NCBI GenBank assembly: GCA_024397875.1 | Contig: CP073344.1 | Span: forward strand, 3,401,001 to 3,465,000 | Direction of reading: 5' to 3' | Source of the DNA: Amphritea atlantica | GTDB lineage: Bacteria; Pseudomonadota; Gammaproteobacteria; Pseudomonadales; Balneatricaceae | DNA: 64,000 nt | Shown: piece after piece, positions 45,675-53,545 of the stretch | Layout of the letters: each line of letters opens with the position of its first letter | Position numbering within the stretch: position 1 is the stretch's first letter | Notes under the pieces: model-generated | Told to the model about the DNA's origin: nothing | Database searches by the model: none | What the model saw: only the letters and a program-made list of their open reading frames with translations | Translations under genes and position numbers: made by a program

Positions 45675-45720
45675 TTTAAATTCCTTATATTCAGTTAGAA
45701 CAAAGACCTGAAACAAGAGT

Positions 45721-45749
45721 TTGAGGATTCCTGATCCAGTTGTTATAAT
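45721..45749 (+). promoter_or_regulatory. sigma70 promoter of the XRE-ImmA pair
   Basis: TTGAGG, a 17-bp spacer and a perfect TATAAT. Start of transcription would be near 45756, leaving a 65-base leader that contains the 45780 palindrome. Confidence 0.7.
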
Positions 45750-45779
45750 TTAACGTAAAATAACAAGCTTGTAAACCCA

Positions 45780-45800
45780 AGTTTAAGATCATCTTAAACT
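45780..45800. promoter_or_regulatory. Perfect palindromic operator in the divergent region
   Basis: Arms AGTTTAAGAT and ATCTTAAACT flank one C, a perfect 21-bp palindrome 20 bp before the XRE gene and about 105 bp before the ubiquitin-like operon. A 10-bp palindrome ACAAGCTTGT lies nearby at 45763-45772. The XRE protein encoded next is the obvious ligand. Confidence 0.78.
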
Positions 45801-45820
45801 CTAGTTGTAGGGATAATACA

Positions 45821-46165
45821 ATGAACAAAGCAAACTACATTGCACAGAAAATAAAGGATTTAAGAACCTCTATTTCATGGTCGCAGTCGGAGTTGGCAAG
45901 ACAGTCAGGGGTAACCAGCGCAGCAATAAGCAAAATTGAGCAAGGCGGTAGAATCCCATCTATGACTGTTACTCGAAAAATTGCAGATGCCCTAAAGGTA
46001 TCAGTTGGCGAGCTAACAGGCGATGAATCCCCACCATCAGAAGAAGTAAATGAAGAGGCTCAGGCTTTTTTTAGGAAATTTGGAGATCTAAAAAGTCTAG
46101 AGGAGCGAGATCAAAAGCTGATATTGGAAATCATCAATAGTATGAAGGATAAAAAAAATGCCTAA
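45821..46165 (+). CDS. XRE-family regulator paired with an ImmA-type peptidase
   Basis: This 114-residue protein has an N-terminal helix-turn-helix (LRTSISWSQSELARQSGVTS, AAISKIEQGGRIPSMTVTRK) and an acidic linker leading to a helical C-terminus. It resembles ImmR-type phage and ICE repressors. Its stop overlaps the next gene by 8 bases, so repressor and peptidase are translationally linked. It probably represses through the 45780 palindrome and may control both its own operon and the divergent E2-E1 operon. The latter is inference from the position. Confidence 0.88.
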   Translation: MNKANYIAQKIKDLRTSISWSQSELARQSGVTSAAISKIEQGGRIPSMTVTRKIADALKVSVGELTGDESPPSEEVNEEAQAFFRKFGDLKSLEERDQKLILEIINSMKDKKNA

Positions 46166-46976
46166 CAAAGCTGAGGTTGAAGCTGAATCGTTATTTGAAG
46201 ACTTTGCACTTGACTTGCCTGTATGCCCAATTAGTGTTTGTGACAGTATTTCTACTGCTAAACATCCTGTTACATATAGTGAAGTTGATTTTACAAGTCA
46301 GAATATATGTGGCATTTCTATTGGTGGTACAAAAGAAACAAAAATAATTGTAAACAAGAATATAAGTAATAATGGTAGAAAACTTTTTACTTCAGCTCAT
46401 GAGATTGGTCATGTAATTTTACACATTCAAACCGGCAAAAACTCAAGCTTCGAATGCACAGAATCCGATATTAATTGTAAAAATCAAAACACATTAAAGT
46501 ATGAAAGAGAGGCTAACAATTTTGCCTCATCACTACTCTTGCCGTCGTCTTACATCATTCCTATTGTGAGACGTAATGATATTACCTGGAGCCTTGTTGA
46601 GGAAGTTGCTAACAAATGTTCTACCTCACTTGAAGCGACAGCTAGAAGGCTTGTTAATTCGTCCTATGATAGGACCGCATTAGTCATCCATAAAGATGGA
46701 AAGATGTGGACCCCAGTCAAAAGTAGGAGTTTTCCTCTTTATATCAACTCGCTAGAGGTACTGCCCCCATTGATAACCTATGATGATACGAATAAATTCC
46801 CCGAACATTTGGATACCTGTCTACTCAATGAGTTGATTGATTCCTCCGGGAATCAAGGTGGTATGCTGTCCTATAGCTCTATATTTAACAGGGAGTACAA
46901 CCGAAGAATGACCTTAATCACTTTGCTTGAATTTGAAGAAGATGATGAGTCTGAATGGGATGCTCCTAAATTTTAG
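46158..46976 (+). CDS. ImmA/IrrE-family metallopeptidase
   Basis: This 272-residue protein has the zincin motif HEIGH (in TSAHEIGHVILH, about residues 90-101) and the third-ligand Glu in YEREANNFASSLLLPSS. ImmA peptidases cut their partner repressor in response to a signal such as DNA damage. Here the partner is the overlapping XRE gene. The C-terminal 100 residues are a variable sensing region. This supplies a plausible derepression switch for the neighbouring ubiquitin-like operon. Confidence 0.9.
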   Translation: MPNKAEVEAESLFEDFALDLPVCPISVCDSISTAKHPVTYSEVDFTSQNICGISIGGTKETKIIVNKNISNNGRKLFTSAHEIGHVILHIQTGKNSSFECTESDINCKNQNTLKYEREANNFASSLLLPSSYIIPIVRRNDITWSLVEEVANKCSTSLEATARRLVNSSYDRTALVIHKDGKMWTPVKSRSFPLYINSLEVLPPLITYDDTNKFPEHLDTCLLNELIDSSGNQGGMLSYSSIFNREYNRRMTLITLLEFEEDDESEWDAPKF

Positions 46977-47273
46977 CATTCAGATTATCTATTAGGCATT
47001 GATCTACTAAAAAAACTCACAATTATTTATGAGGTTTAATTCCATCAATGAGCAATGCGCATACTGGATCCACGAATGCGTCCCGGCTTAACCTCACCTC
47101 GCTATTTTCCAGCTAGCATACCGGGCCTGACAATAGATATTTTCTCCATAAGCATGACTAGCATTCTACGCAGAATGCATAGACACACCTTCGGTGTAGA
47201 TTAAGCCATAGGGTAATAAAGGATCACAGCCTTCGAATAGTCCACTCTTTTGAAATCTGAACCTGGATCGTTT
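46977..47273. other. Non-coding stretch with two adjacent hairpins
   Basis: No gene visible. GCATTCT-ACGC-AGAATGC (47161-47178) and ACACC-TTC-GGTGT (47186-47198) are two perfect hairpins in tandem about 75-110 bp before IS66 copy 2. Their role is unknown. They may end the ImmA transcript. Confidence 0.4.
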
Positions 47274-47281
47274 GTAAGCGG

Positions 47282-48808
47282 TCAGTTAACAGCGTCTTGC
47301 AAAGTCACATTCCAGGGTAGCAGTACCTCGATTTGATCGATGCGCTTCGCTTTAGGCAGCTGCTCAAAGATATAGCGGAGGTATTGGTAAGGCTCCAGCT
47401 GATTGGCTTTCGCCGTTTCGATCAGACTGTAGAGGTTGGCGCTGGATTTAGCCCCCGGCACCGTGGCGCTGAAGAGCCAGTTTTTACGGCCAACCACGAA
47501 GGGGCGGATCGCATTTTCCGCCGGATTATTATCAATGGCCAGACGGCCGTCTTCCGTGTAAACGGTGAGCTTATCCCAGTTTTTATCCAGATATGACAGC
47601 GCTTTGCCGAGTAACCCCTTGGGTAACGTGCTGTGCAAGGTATTATCCAGCCAGGTCCGGATCTTCTGAAGCTGCGGCACAGCCTCCTGTTGGCGGACTT
47701 GATACCGGACCTCCGTACTTTCGGCTTTGATCTTTTTCTCGATGGCGTACAGTTTGCCAATCAAGCTGACGGCCATATCGGCCTTGCCCGCTTTTTTATT
47801 TTTGCCGGCAGTCGCTTTCTGCGCTTCGATAAACTTACGACGGGCGTGCGCCCAGCACCCTAATTGCGTGATGACTCCGTTCGCGCCCACGGCATTGTAG
47901 CCGGCGTAGTCGTCGGTTTGCAGGTAGCCTTCATACCCCGCCAGTAATTGACTGGCGACCTCACCCCTACGGCTGTCCGCATAATGAAAGAGCCGTACCG
48001 GTTGCGTGGGTGGCCCGCCGACCCGCACCCACATATAGGATTTGCTGGCGGCGTCTTTATCGGGCTCCTTCAGGACCTGCACGCTGGTTTCATCGCAATG
48101 CAGTACCGGATAAGCCAGCATGCTGTCTTCCAACAAGTTAAGTAGCGGCTGGGTCAGTTCACCCGCCTTGATCATCCAGCTGGCCAGAGTGTTGCGGGGT
48201 ATCTCGATACCGGAACGGTTCAGTATCGCCTCTTGGCGATACAGCGGCAGTGCATCCTGGTATTTGGCGGTCACAATGTGAGCTAATAATCCAGGGCTGG
48301 CGTTGCTTTTGGGAATGGGTTGCGGCGGCAGTAGCGCCGTTTGGACGCCGTCTTCACAGGTAGGACAGGCGTACTTTTTACGTACGTTGACCAGCACCCG
48401 GATCTGCGCCGGGATAATGTCCAGTTGCTCGCTTGTGGTTTCTCCGATCTCGGTGCGCTCATGACCGCAGGGGCACTGTTTTTCAAGCTCGGATAGATCA
48501 TGTTCGATGCGTACGCGTGGTAGGCCTGCTGGCAGCGGTTTGCGGCCAGGTTTAGCCTTCGGTGTTTTGAGTTCAGTTTGTGCTTGCTCCGCCTCACTTT
48601 CGGTAAGGTATTCCTCAACCACCATAGACAGTTCAGCTTCATTGAACATCTCCTGCTGGTCGGGAGACTTTTCGCTGCTGGCACCAAACTTCTTGAGTTT
48701 TTGCAGGCGCAGGGATTCTTCAAGCGCGGCGATACGATTCGCCTGCTGCTCAATGATCCGTTTGAGGGCCTCCGGGTCGTTTGGAAGCTGTTTGTTTGCC
48801 GCGCTCAT
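47282..48808 (-). CDS. tnpC: IS66 transposase TnpC (copy 2)
   Basis: 508 residues, identical to the product of copy 1, with the Cys-rich zinc segment and the DDE residues in LHCDETSVQ, LQTDDYAGY and DNNPAENAIRPF. Intact. Confidence 0.96.
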   Translation of the reverse strand: MSAANKQLPNDPEALKRIIEQQANRIAALEESLRLQKLKKFGASSEKSPDQQEMFNEAELSMVVEEYLTESEAEQAQTELKTPKAKPGRKPLPAGLPRVRIEHDLSELEKQCPCGHERTEIGETTSEQLDIIPAQIRVLVNVRKKYACPTCEDGVQTALLPPQPIPKSNASPGLLAHIVTAKYQDALPLYRQEAILNRSGIEIPRNTLASWMIKAGELTQPLLNLLEDSMLAYPVLHCDETSVQVLKEPDKDAASKSYMWVRVGGPPTQPVRLFHYADSRRGEVASQLLAGYEGYLQTDDYAGYNAVGANGVITQLGCWAHARRKFIEAQKATAGKNKKAGKADMAVSLIGKLYAIEKKIKAESTEVRYQVRQQEAVPQLQKIRTWLDNTLHSTLPKGLLGKALSYLDKNWDKLTVYTEDGRLAIDNNPAENAIRPFVVGRKNWLFSATVPGAKSSANLYSLIETAKANQLEPYQYLRYIFEQLPKAKRIDQIEVLLPWNVTLQDAVN

Positions 48809-48832
48809 AGCGCGGATTTTAACACTGAACGG

Positions 48833-49183
48833 TCAGCTGACCGAGTCAAAATACAGGGATTGATGGGGACGATTGTTAAAAATATCGAAGCCATCCAATA
48901 ACCAGTTCAGCTCCTGACCGGTAAGGCTGAGCGTGTCATCAGACTTGGGCCAGCGGAAACGCTGTTTCTCCAGTCGCTTGTACCAGACAATAAAGCCGTT
49001 GCGCTCCCAGCACAGCAGCTTGATTTTATCGCGACCGCGATTGCAGAACACAAACAGGGCTTCCATGCTGGGAGACAGCGTCATTTCCTGCTCAACCAGT
49101 ACGGATAAGCCATCGATGGATTTACGCATATCCACGGGCTCAGCGTACAGGTAGACCTGTATGCTGTCAGAGGGGCGAAGCAT
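48833..49183 (-). CDS. tnpB: IS66 accessory protein TnpB (copy 2)
   Basis: 116 residues, identical to copy 1, with VDMRKSIDGLSVLVEQ and FCNRGRDKIKLLCWERNG. Overlaps tnpA by one base. Confidence 0.94.
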   Translation of the reverse strand: MLRPSDSIQVYLYAEPVDMRKSIDGLSVLVEQEMTLSPSMEALFVFCNRGRDKIKLLCWERNGFIVWYKRLEKQRFRWPKSDDTLSLTGQELNWLLDGFDIFNNRPHQSLYFDSVS

Positions 49184-49476
49184 CAGAGGTCCTCCCGTGC
49201 TACTCGATTCAGCAACGGCAGCACATCAGCCAGGGCATGAATAGGTACTTCCAGGCGGACGCCGTTGGGCAATGACACCCTGGCCTGGACGTTTGGCCCC
49301 AGATCGACCGGGATGAATTTATTGCTCCGCTTGGGTTTGCTCAGGCGGGTGCGCCAGTAGCCGAAATTGGCGAGTTTCAGATCATGTTGTTTGCAGTACT
49401 CTGGCTGAGAAAGTCCGCTCTGCTGCCAGCCATCGATGTGCTTTTGCCAAAAGGTGCGTTTTTGTTCAGTCGTCAT
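49183..49476 (-). CDS. tnpA: IS66 accessory protein TnpA (copy 2)
   Basis: 97 residues, identical to copy 1 ([20 protein letters not shown]). First gene of the inverted tnpA-B-C set. Confidence 0.93.
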   Translation of the reverse strand: MTTEQKRTFWQKHIDGWQQSGLSQPEYCKQHDLKLANFGYWRTRLSKPKRSNKFIPVDLGPNVQARVSLPNGVRLEVPIHALADVLPLLNRVAREDL

Positions 49477-49574
49477 GGAATTGCCCTCTATTATTGTGAG
49501 AGTGCAGGTTAGCGGGCAAATCGCAAAGTTTTTAGATGGGGTTTATCGACCGCTTACGATCGTTTGCTGCAATA

Positions 49575-50240
49575 TCAATTAATGAAAATATCATCCATTA
49601 ACTTAAATAAAGCCCTATCATCAGGATCACCATAGTAAGGTGGGACTGCCACCGTCCGATTGGTAATGTCTACCAACTCTGGTTTTGCAGTAATCATCCA
49701 AACGTTATTTATACCCAAATCATTGTGCTCACAAAAATGCCCAAGTGATTTTTTATAACCTTTCTGTGTTTGAATGCACTGCTTTCTAGACCAAGAATAC
49801 AAATCCATGCAGACCCCTGCCCCTTCTGCACGTTTATCACTATAGTCTTCAGCATCAGGATCTCCCTGTGCAATAGACAACGTAAGCAATAACGATTCAA
49901 TAAACTCTTCAGTTACACTTGAATAAATTACTGGGTTTGCATACCTATGTAATTGAACCAATAGCTCTATTGAACCAGGTCTAGCCAGAATGGAAAACTG
50001 CATTGTCGGATCACGATCATCAATGGCAACATCAATACATCTTCCGAGCCACTCAGGTTTTATATTCGCAGGTCCACCTTTCCGCATGTGTGATCTTTTA
50101 TTTACAACATATAAGAGCGTGTTATCTAAATCCAAGCATACTGTAGGAAGTTGATCACTATGCGAAGGATTTCGATCGATAATAAGCTCTTGGATATCGA
50201 CTAATTCTTTCGGTTTTTGCCTTATAGAGCTAAAAAACAT
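49575..50240 (-). CDS. FCP1/NIF-like HAD phosphatase
   Basis: This 221-residue protein has the HAD nucleophile motif VCLDLDNTLLY (DxDxT) and the NIF/FCP1-like continuation ARPGSIELLVQLHRYANPVI with motif II YSSVTEEF. FCP1-like phosphatases dephosphorylate protein Ser in eukaryotes. Bacterial members are rare and their substrates unknown. I start at ATG 50240 (MFFSSIRQKPKEL) after AGGTGG. The upstream frame runs into the operator. IS66 copy 2 was inserted 10 bp past its stop, so the gene is complete. Divergent from an XRE gene. Confidence 0.78.
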   Translation of the reverse strand: MFFSSIRQKPKELVDIQELIIDRNPSHSDQLPTVCLDLDNTLLYVVNKRSHMRKGGPANIKPEWLGRCIDVAIDDRDPTMQFSILARPGSIELLVQLHRYANPVIYSSVTEEFIESLLLTLSIAQGDPDAEDYSDKRAEGAGVCMDLYSWSRKQCIQTQKGYKKSLGHFCEHNDLGINNVWMITAKPELVDITNRTVAVPPYYGDPDDRALFKLMDDIFIN

Positions 50241-50272
50241 TTTATTCCACCTCGGAAGCATCCAACCCAAAC

Positions 50273-50293
50273 TTGTCCCCAATTCGGGGACAA
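50273..50293. promoter_or_regulatory. Palindromic operator between phosphatase and XRE genes
   Basis: TTGTCCCC and GGGGACAA flank AATTC. A further half-site, CGTCCCC, is at 50301. It lies 20 bp before the XRE ATG and 33 bp before the phosphatase ATG, so one repressor could control both. Confidence 0.75.
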
Positions 50294-50313
50294 AGTATCA
50301 CGTCCCCATATCA

Positions 50314-50562
50314 ATGACAATGATAAAACATGTCCATCATCCGAAGTACAAAGCGCTTGTTGAATGGCTAATTACTGCACGTAAAGAGCAGAAGCTGACT
50401 GCGCGCCAGCTGGCAGCCTTAATAGATGAACCCTTTCAATTTGTAAGCAAGATAGAAACGAGGCAGCGAAAGCTGAATGTTTTTGAATATTGGCAGTACT
50501 GCCGGGCATTAAACCTTGATCCGTCAGAAGGTTTAAAAATAATGGGAACTGCTGAAGATTAG
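50314..50562 (+). CDS. Small XRE-family regulator
   Basis: This 82-residue protein is almost entirely a helix-turn-helix domain: KYKALVEWLITARKEQKLTA, RQLAALIDEPFQFVSKIETR, then a short tail. It could act as a repressor at the adjacent palindrome, or as antitoxin to the divergent phosphatase. Divergent rather than same-strand arrangement argues against an ordinary toxin-antitoxin pair. Confidence 0.82.
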   Translation: MTMIKHVHHPKYKALVEWLITARKEQKLTARQLAALIDEPFQFVSKIETRQRKLNVFEYWQYCRALNLDPSEGLKIMGTAED

Positions 50563-50689
50563 CGGAAACGGCCTTAAATATTTCGAGAGTCCAGATTGAA
50601 TCTATGATAAGGCCAGACGCCTTATAGGATAATTTCGGGCGAGAATCTATAGCATTTGTACGTACGCCTCCGCTGATCCCATCGGACCA

Positions 50690-51590
50690 TTGCAGCCAGC
50701 CAGTAACCCGGATCTTCGTGCGCGCATTGTCCTTGCGAACACCCTCAACACTATCCTAGTCTACAAATGGATCCGCAACACTTGGCGTCAGGAACATCAG
50801 ACCAGCCTACTTTGATCCGCTGCCAACATTACCAGTGCCATCTACCTATCATAGCGCAGAACGAATTCGAATCAAGATTCCGTGCCGGTGTCGGTATGGA
50901 GGGTCGCCGCTCAAACCTAGTCGAATAGATCAAAACCCGCGACGTTCAGCTACAACCACTGATCGATGCCCTGCGCGAGGATTTTGTGAAAGATCACATC
51001 TAGATACCGATGAGCCCCCTGTCCCGACGTTGGCACTGGGCACCACAAGGCTTATAACTGGGCCTATGCGACCACGTTGAAAGCTATCATCGATAATTAC
51101 AGCGGCTGCAAGCAGGGTTTCGCCAAAGACATTACGGATATCAACTGCATAGCCCACGCCCGACGCAAGCTCGTCGACCATCATGTCGCTAACAAGAGTC
51201 AGATCGCCGATCGAGCCGTGGAGAATATAGAGCAGCTCTATGAGGTCGAACGAGAAGCCCGATCTCTAACGCCTGAAACCCAATGGCATCTGCGTCAAGC
51301 TCGATCGCGTCCCATCGCCGATGTCCTGCATCAGTGGATGTAGGACATGGACAGAAGACTCCGAACGGCACGGCGACGGCAAAAGCACTGACTACTGCCA
51401 GAAGTACTAAACCGCACAACGCGTTATCTGGACGATGGGGCCATACCAACCGACAACCAATCGGGTAGAGAATTTGATCCGCCGCAGGGTACTGGGTTGG
51501 TAAAACTGTCTTTTCGCGGGATCCTACTCAGCGGTAAGCGTGCAGCTAATATTATGAGTTTAATCCAGTTAGCAAAACTGAACGGCCATG
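50690..51590 (+). pseudogene. Decayed IS66-family tnpC
   Basis: Fragments in different plus-strand frames align in order with IS66 transposases: VQLQPLIDALREDFV (about 50950), IDNYSGCKQGFAKD then CIAHARRKLVDHHVANKSQI (51085-51210), IEQLYEVEREARSLTPETQ, and GKRAANIMSLIQLAKLNGHE (about 51530-51590). Stops and frameshifts separate them and the catalytic motifs are lost. It is more divergent than, and unrelated in sequence to, the two intact IS66 copies. The last piece runs into an unrecognised frame ending at 51772. Confidence 0.72.
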
Positions 51591-51902
51591 AACCTGAGTA
51601 TTACACCGCAACCCTGAGAGGCTTAAAAACTTTTGGAGGTTACTTCAGTGAAGTGAATCTGCTCGTGATCCCGATTATTCTTGCGATGTTTAAGCTGCTG
51701 AAGCGTGACCCGCAGTATATGAAAATGCTTTCTGAGCAAGCGGAGGGAAGGCTTAAAACGGAAAGAAAGTGATTACAATCACATTCCTCGGACACCCGCA
51801 GAAGTGCCCCCAAGCCAGACTCTTACGAATCCTTTTACAAGCGTAATGAGCTAGTACAAGGCTTTGACAACGGCCCCAAGGTTTGACACACTCTCGCCAC
51901 GT

Positions 51903-51979
51903 GTCCCTGTAGCTCAGTTGGATAGAGCGTTTGCCTCCTAAGCGAAAGGTCGCAGGTTCAACTCCTGCCAGGGACGCCA
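51903..51979 (+). tRNA. tRNA-Arg(CCT), complete, island-borne
   Basis: A full 77-base cloverleaf: acceptor GTCCCTG / CAGGGAC, D-arm GCTC/GAGC, anticodon stem TTTGC / GCGAA with loop CTCCTAA (anticodon CCT), T-arm GCAGG / CCTGC, encoded CCA. It is inside the island, 193 bp before the attR core, and clearly different in sequence from the split tRNA with the same anticodon. It presumably replaces the tRNA destroyed by integration. Confidence 0.95.
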
Positions 51980-52171
51980 TCCAACACCCTTCACTGCCCG
52001 CTGTTCAAATATCCGTTTCATTAAGAATCCACGGTACTTACCACCCATTATCTGTTTTTTACAATGATCCTGACTCTAAAAAAATACTATTTTTAATACT
52101 ACTAAAACAAACACGCCACTTAAGGCGTTGTATTTATTGAATTTTATTATTTTTACTTTTATATAACAATC
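51980..52171. other. Island right-end DNA between tRNA-Arg and attR
   Basis: About 190 bp, AT-rich, without a gene. ACGCC / GGCGT around ACTTAA (about 52112-52128) could terminate tRNA transcription. Confidence 0.4.
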
Positions 52172-52217
52172 CCCTCCTAAGGCTTAGATAGGGGTTCGAG
52201 TCCCTTCGGGGAGGCCA
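52172..52217 (+). pseudogene. 3' half of the split tRNA-Arg(CCT), island right end (attR)
   Basis: The core CCCTCCTAA (52172-52180) is followed by the 3' anticodon-stem strand GGCTT, variable loop, T-arm AGGGG-TTCGAGT-CCCTT, acceptor strand CGGGGAG, discriminator G and CCA. CGGGGAG pairs perfectly with CTCCCCG at 15208-15214. Bases upstream of the core do not supply a 5' half. Confidence 0.88.
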
Positions 52218-52279
52218 GTTCCTGATCCTGGCCTTTGAGCTATCAACGAATACGAATGATTCCTGAAGAACGCTCCCCG

Positions 52280-53293
52280 CTAATAGCAGGTACGGTTTCT
52301 GCCACTGCGCTTAGCCTTATAGAGCGCCTTGTCCGCTTTTGAAACCAGAGATCCTGTACTATCACTGCCCTCGGCGTACGCCACCCCGGCACTCAGGCTC
52401 ACATTAACAACCTGACCCGTGGCGGTTCTGAAAACCACTTCTGATAATTCTAACCGAAGCCGTTCCACTGCCGTGAATGCATCCTGCAGCTCTACTTGCG
52501 GCATTATGATAGCGAACTCCTCACCACCATAGCGATATGCACTATCTACGGAACGCAGATGTAATTTGATTAAAAATCCTAATTTTCGCAGAACCTGATC
52601 GCCAAACGGATGCCCGAAGTTATCGTTCAGACGCTTAAAAAAGTCCAGATCGAGCATACAAAGAGACAGAGGCTGCTTATAACGACGCGACCGTTCCAGC
52701 TCTGTTCCTAGCTCGTTATAGAAATGTCGTGAGTTATACAGCTGTGTTAAGTCATCAACCTGACTCAGTTCACGATAGCGTTTCTCACGCTCGGTTAACT
52801 CAAATTCAGCTTTCTTACGATCTGTTATCACCACCAGGGTTTCGATAGCACCAATAAGATCATCATTTGCGTCTTTGATTGGAGAAGCTGTAAAGGATAA
52901 CCACTCGCCCCCTTTACCAATATCAGGAAAGAAGTCCTCCGCCATAATAGCGCCCTGAAGCACATCGGAAGGGTGATATTTAGCTGCGTAGAACTGATCA
53001 AGGTCTGGTGTTTGCACACCGTCGACAATCAGGTCTGCCATAGTAGGTCGTTTACTCTTATAAAAAGGCCGCCACTGGTCCTGAGTACCGACGACATCAC
53101 GACTACTCAATCCAGAAGCGATCTCGAGCGAAACGTTCCAATGGGTGATAACGTGATCATTATCGATAATGAAGGCCGGAATCGGAATGTTATCAAGCAG
53201 ATCTTTGACACCGATTCCATCTAATTTTTTTTTTGACACAGACAGATTGCTCTCATTCAAATTACAACGTTGAATACAGAATCGAGCATTCAA
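52280..53293 (-). CDS. PAS-GGDEF diguanylate cyclase
   Basis: 337 residues. The N-terminal part (about 30-155) is a PAS domain (LLDNIPIPAFIIDNDHVITH, then a PAC-like ETLVVITDRKKAEFELTERE). The C-terminal part is a GGDEF domain with the active loop RYGGEEFAIIMP and an RSVD I-site five residues before it, so it should make cyclic di-GMP with product inhibition. No membrane segment is visible. It faces the island attR and would have lain next to flgN before integration, consistent with motility-related signalling. Confidence 0.92.
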   Translation of the reverse strand: MNARFCIQRCNLNESNLSVSKKKLDGIGVKDLLDNIPIPAFIIDNDHVITHWNVSLEIASGLSSRDVVGTQDQWRPFYKSKRPTMADLIVDGVQTPDLDQFYAAKYHPSDVLQGAIMAEDFFPDIGKGGEWLSFTASPIKDANDDLIGAIETLVVITDRKKAEFELTEREKRYRELSQVDDLTQLYNSRHFYNELGTELERSRRYKQPLSLCMLDLDFFKRLNDNFGHPFGDQVLRKLGFLIKLHLRSVDSAYRYGGEEFAIIMPQVELQDAFTAVERLRLELSEVVFRTATGQVVNVSLSAGVAYAEGSDSTGSLVSKADKALYKAKRSGRNRTCY

Positions 53294-53545
53294 AAACTTT
53301 GATTGTTAGTCCAATTTTGATTCATCGAAGAAGTATAAAGAAAGAATATAAAGACGCCAATTGTACCTTAGGTCAACACTGGCTGCCCCTGTAGGGACGA
53401 CTGAGCCGTATCCCGATGACTCACTATAAAGCTAAAATGTGATTGCAAGAATGCCCATTAAAGGGGACCTAAAGATCAGTCAGTTAAAATATTAATAATC
53501 TACAGCAGTTAATGACCCTAGGCGTTGATCGCGTGAGGAAAGGCG

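Larger units (their letters stand above)
47274..49557 (-). mobile_element. IS66-family element, copy 2
   Basis: 2284 bp, inverted relative to copy 1, same terminal repeats. It is flanked by the 8-bp direct repeat GATCGTTT (47266-47273 and 49558-49565), the expected IS66 target duplication, so this is a simple, probably recent insertion. All three genes are intact. Confidence 0.95.
15238..52180. mobile_element. 36.9 kb integrated genomic island in tRNA-Arg(CCT)
   Basis: The region is bounded by the 9-bp core CCCTCCTAA at 15238-15246 and 52172-52180, each in one half of the same tRNA gene. A tyrosine recombinase gene starts 225 bp inside the left end and reads inward. Between the ends are four apparently intact insertion sequences, several decayed ones, catabolic, toxin-antitoxin and putative defence genes, and no flagellar-type housekeeping gene. 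I see no relaxase, coupling protein or type IV secretion gene, so it looks like an integrative island that needs help to move between cells. A complete tRNA-Arg(CCT) lies just inside the right end. Confidence 0.87.

Noticed and set aside
43338..46976. Calling the E2-E1/JAB locus CBASS type II
   Set aside because: No CD-NTase and no effector such as a phospholipase or nuclease is present within the operon or its neighbours.
15238..52180. Conjugative element (ICE)
   Set aside because: No relaxase, coupling ATPase or type IV secretion gene was recognised, so only an integrated island is claimed.
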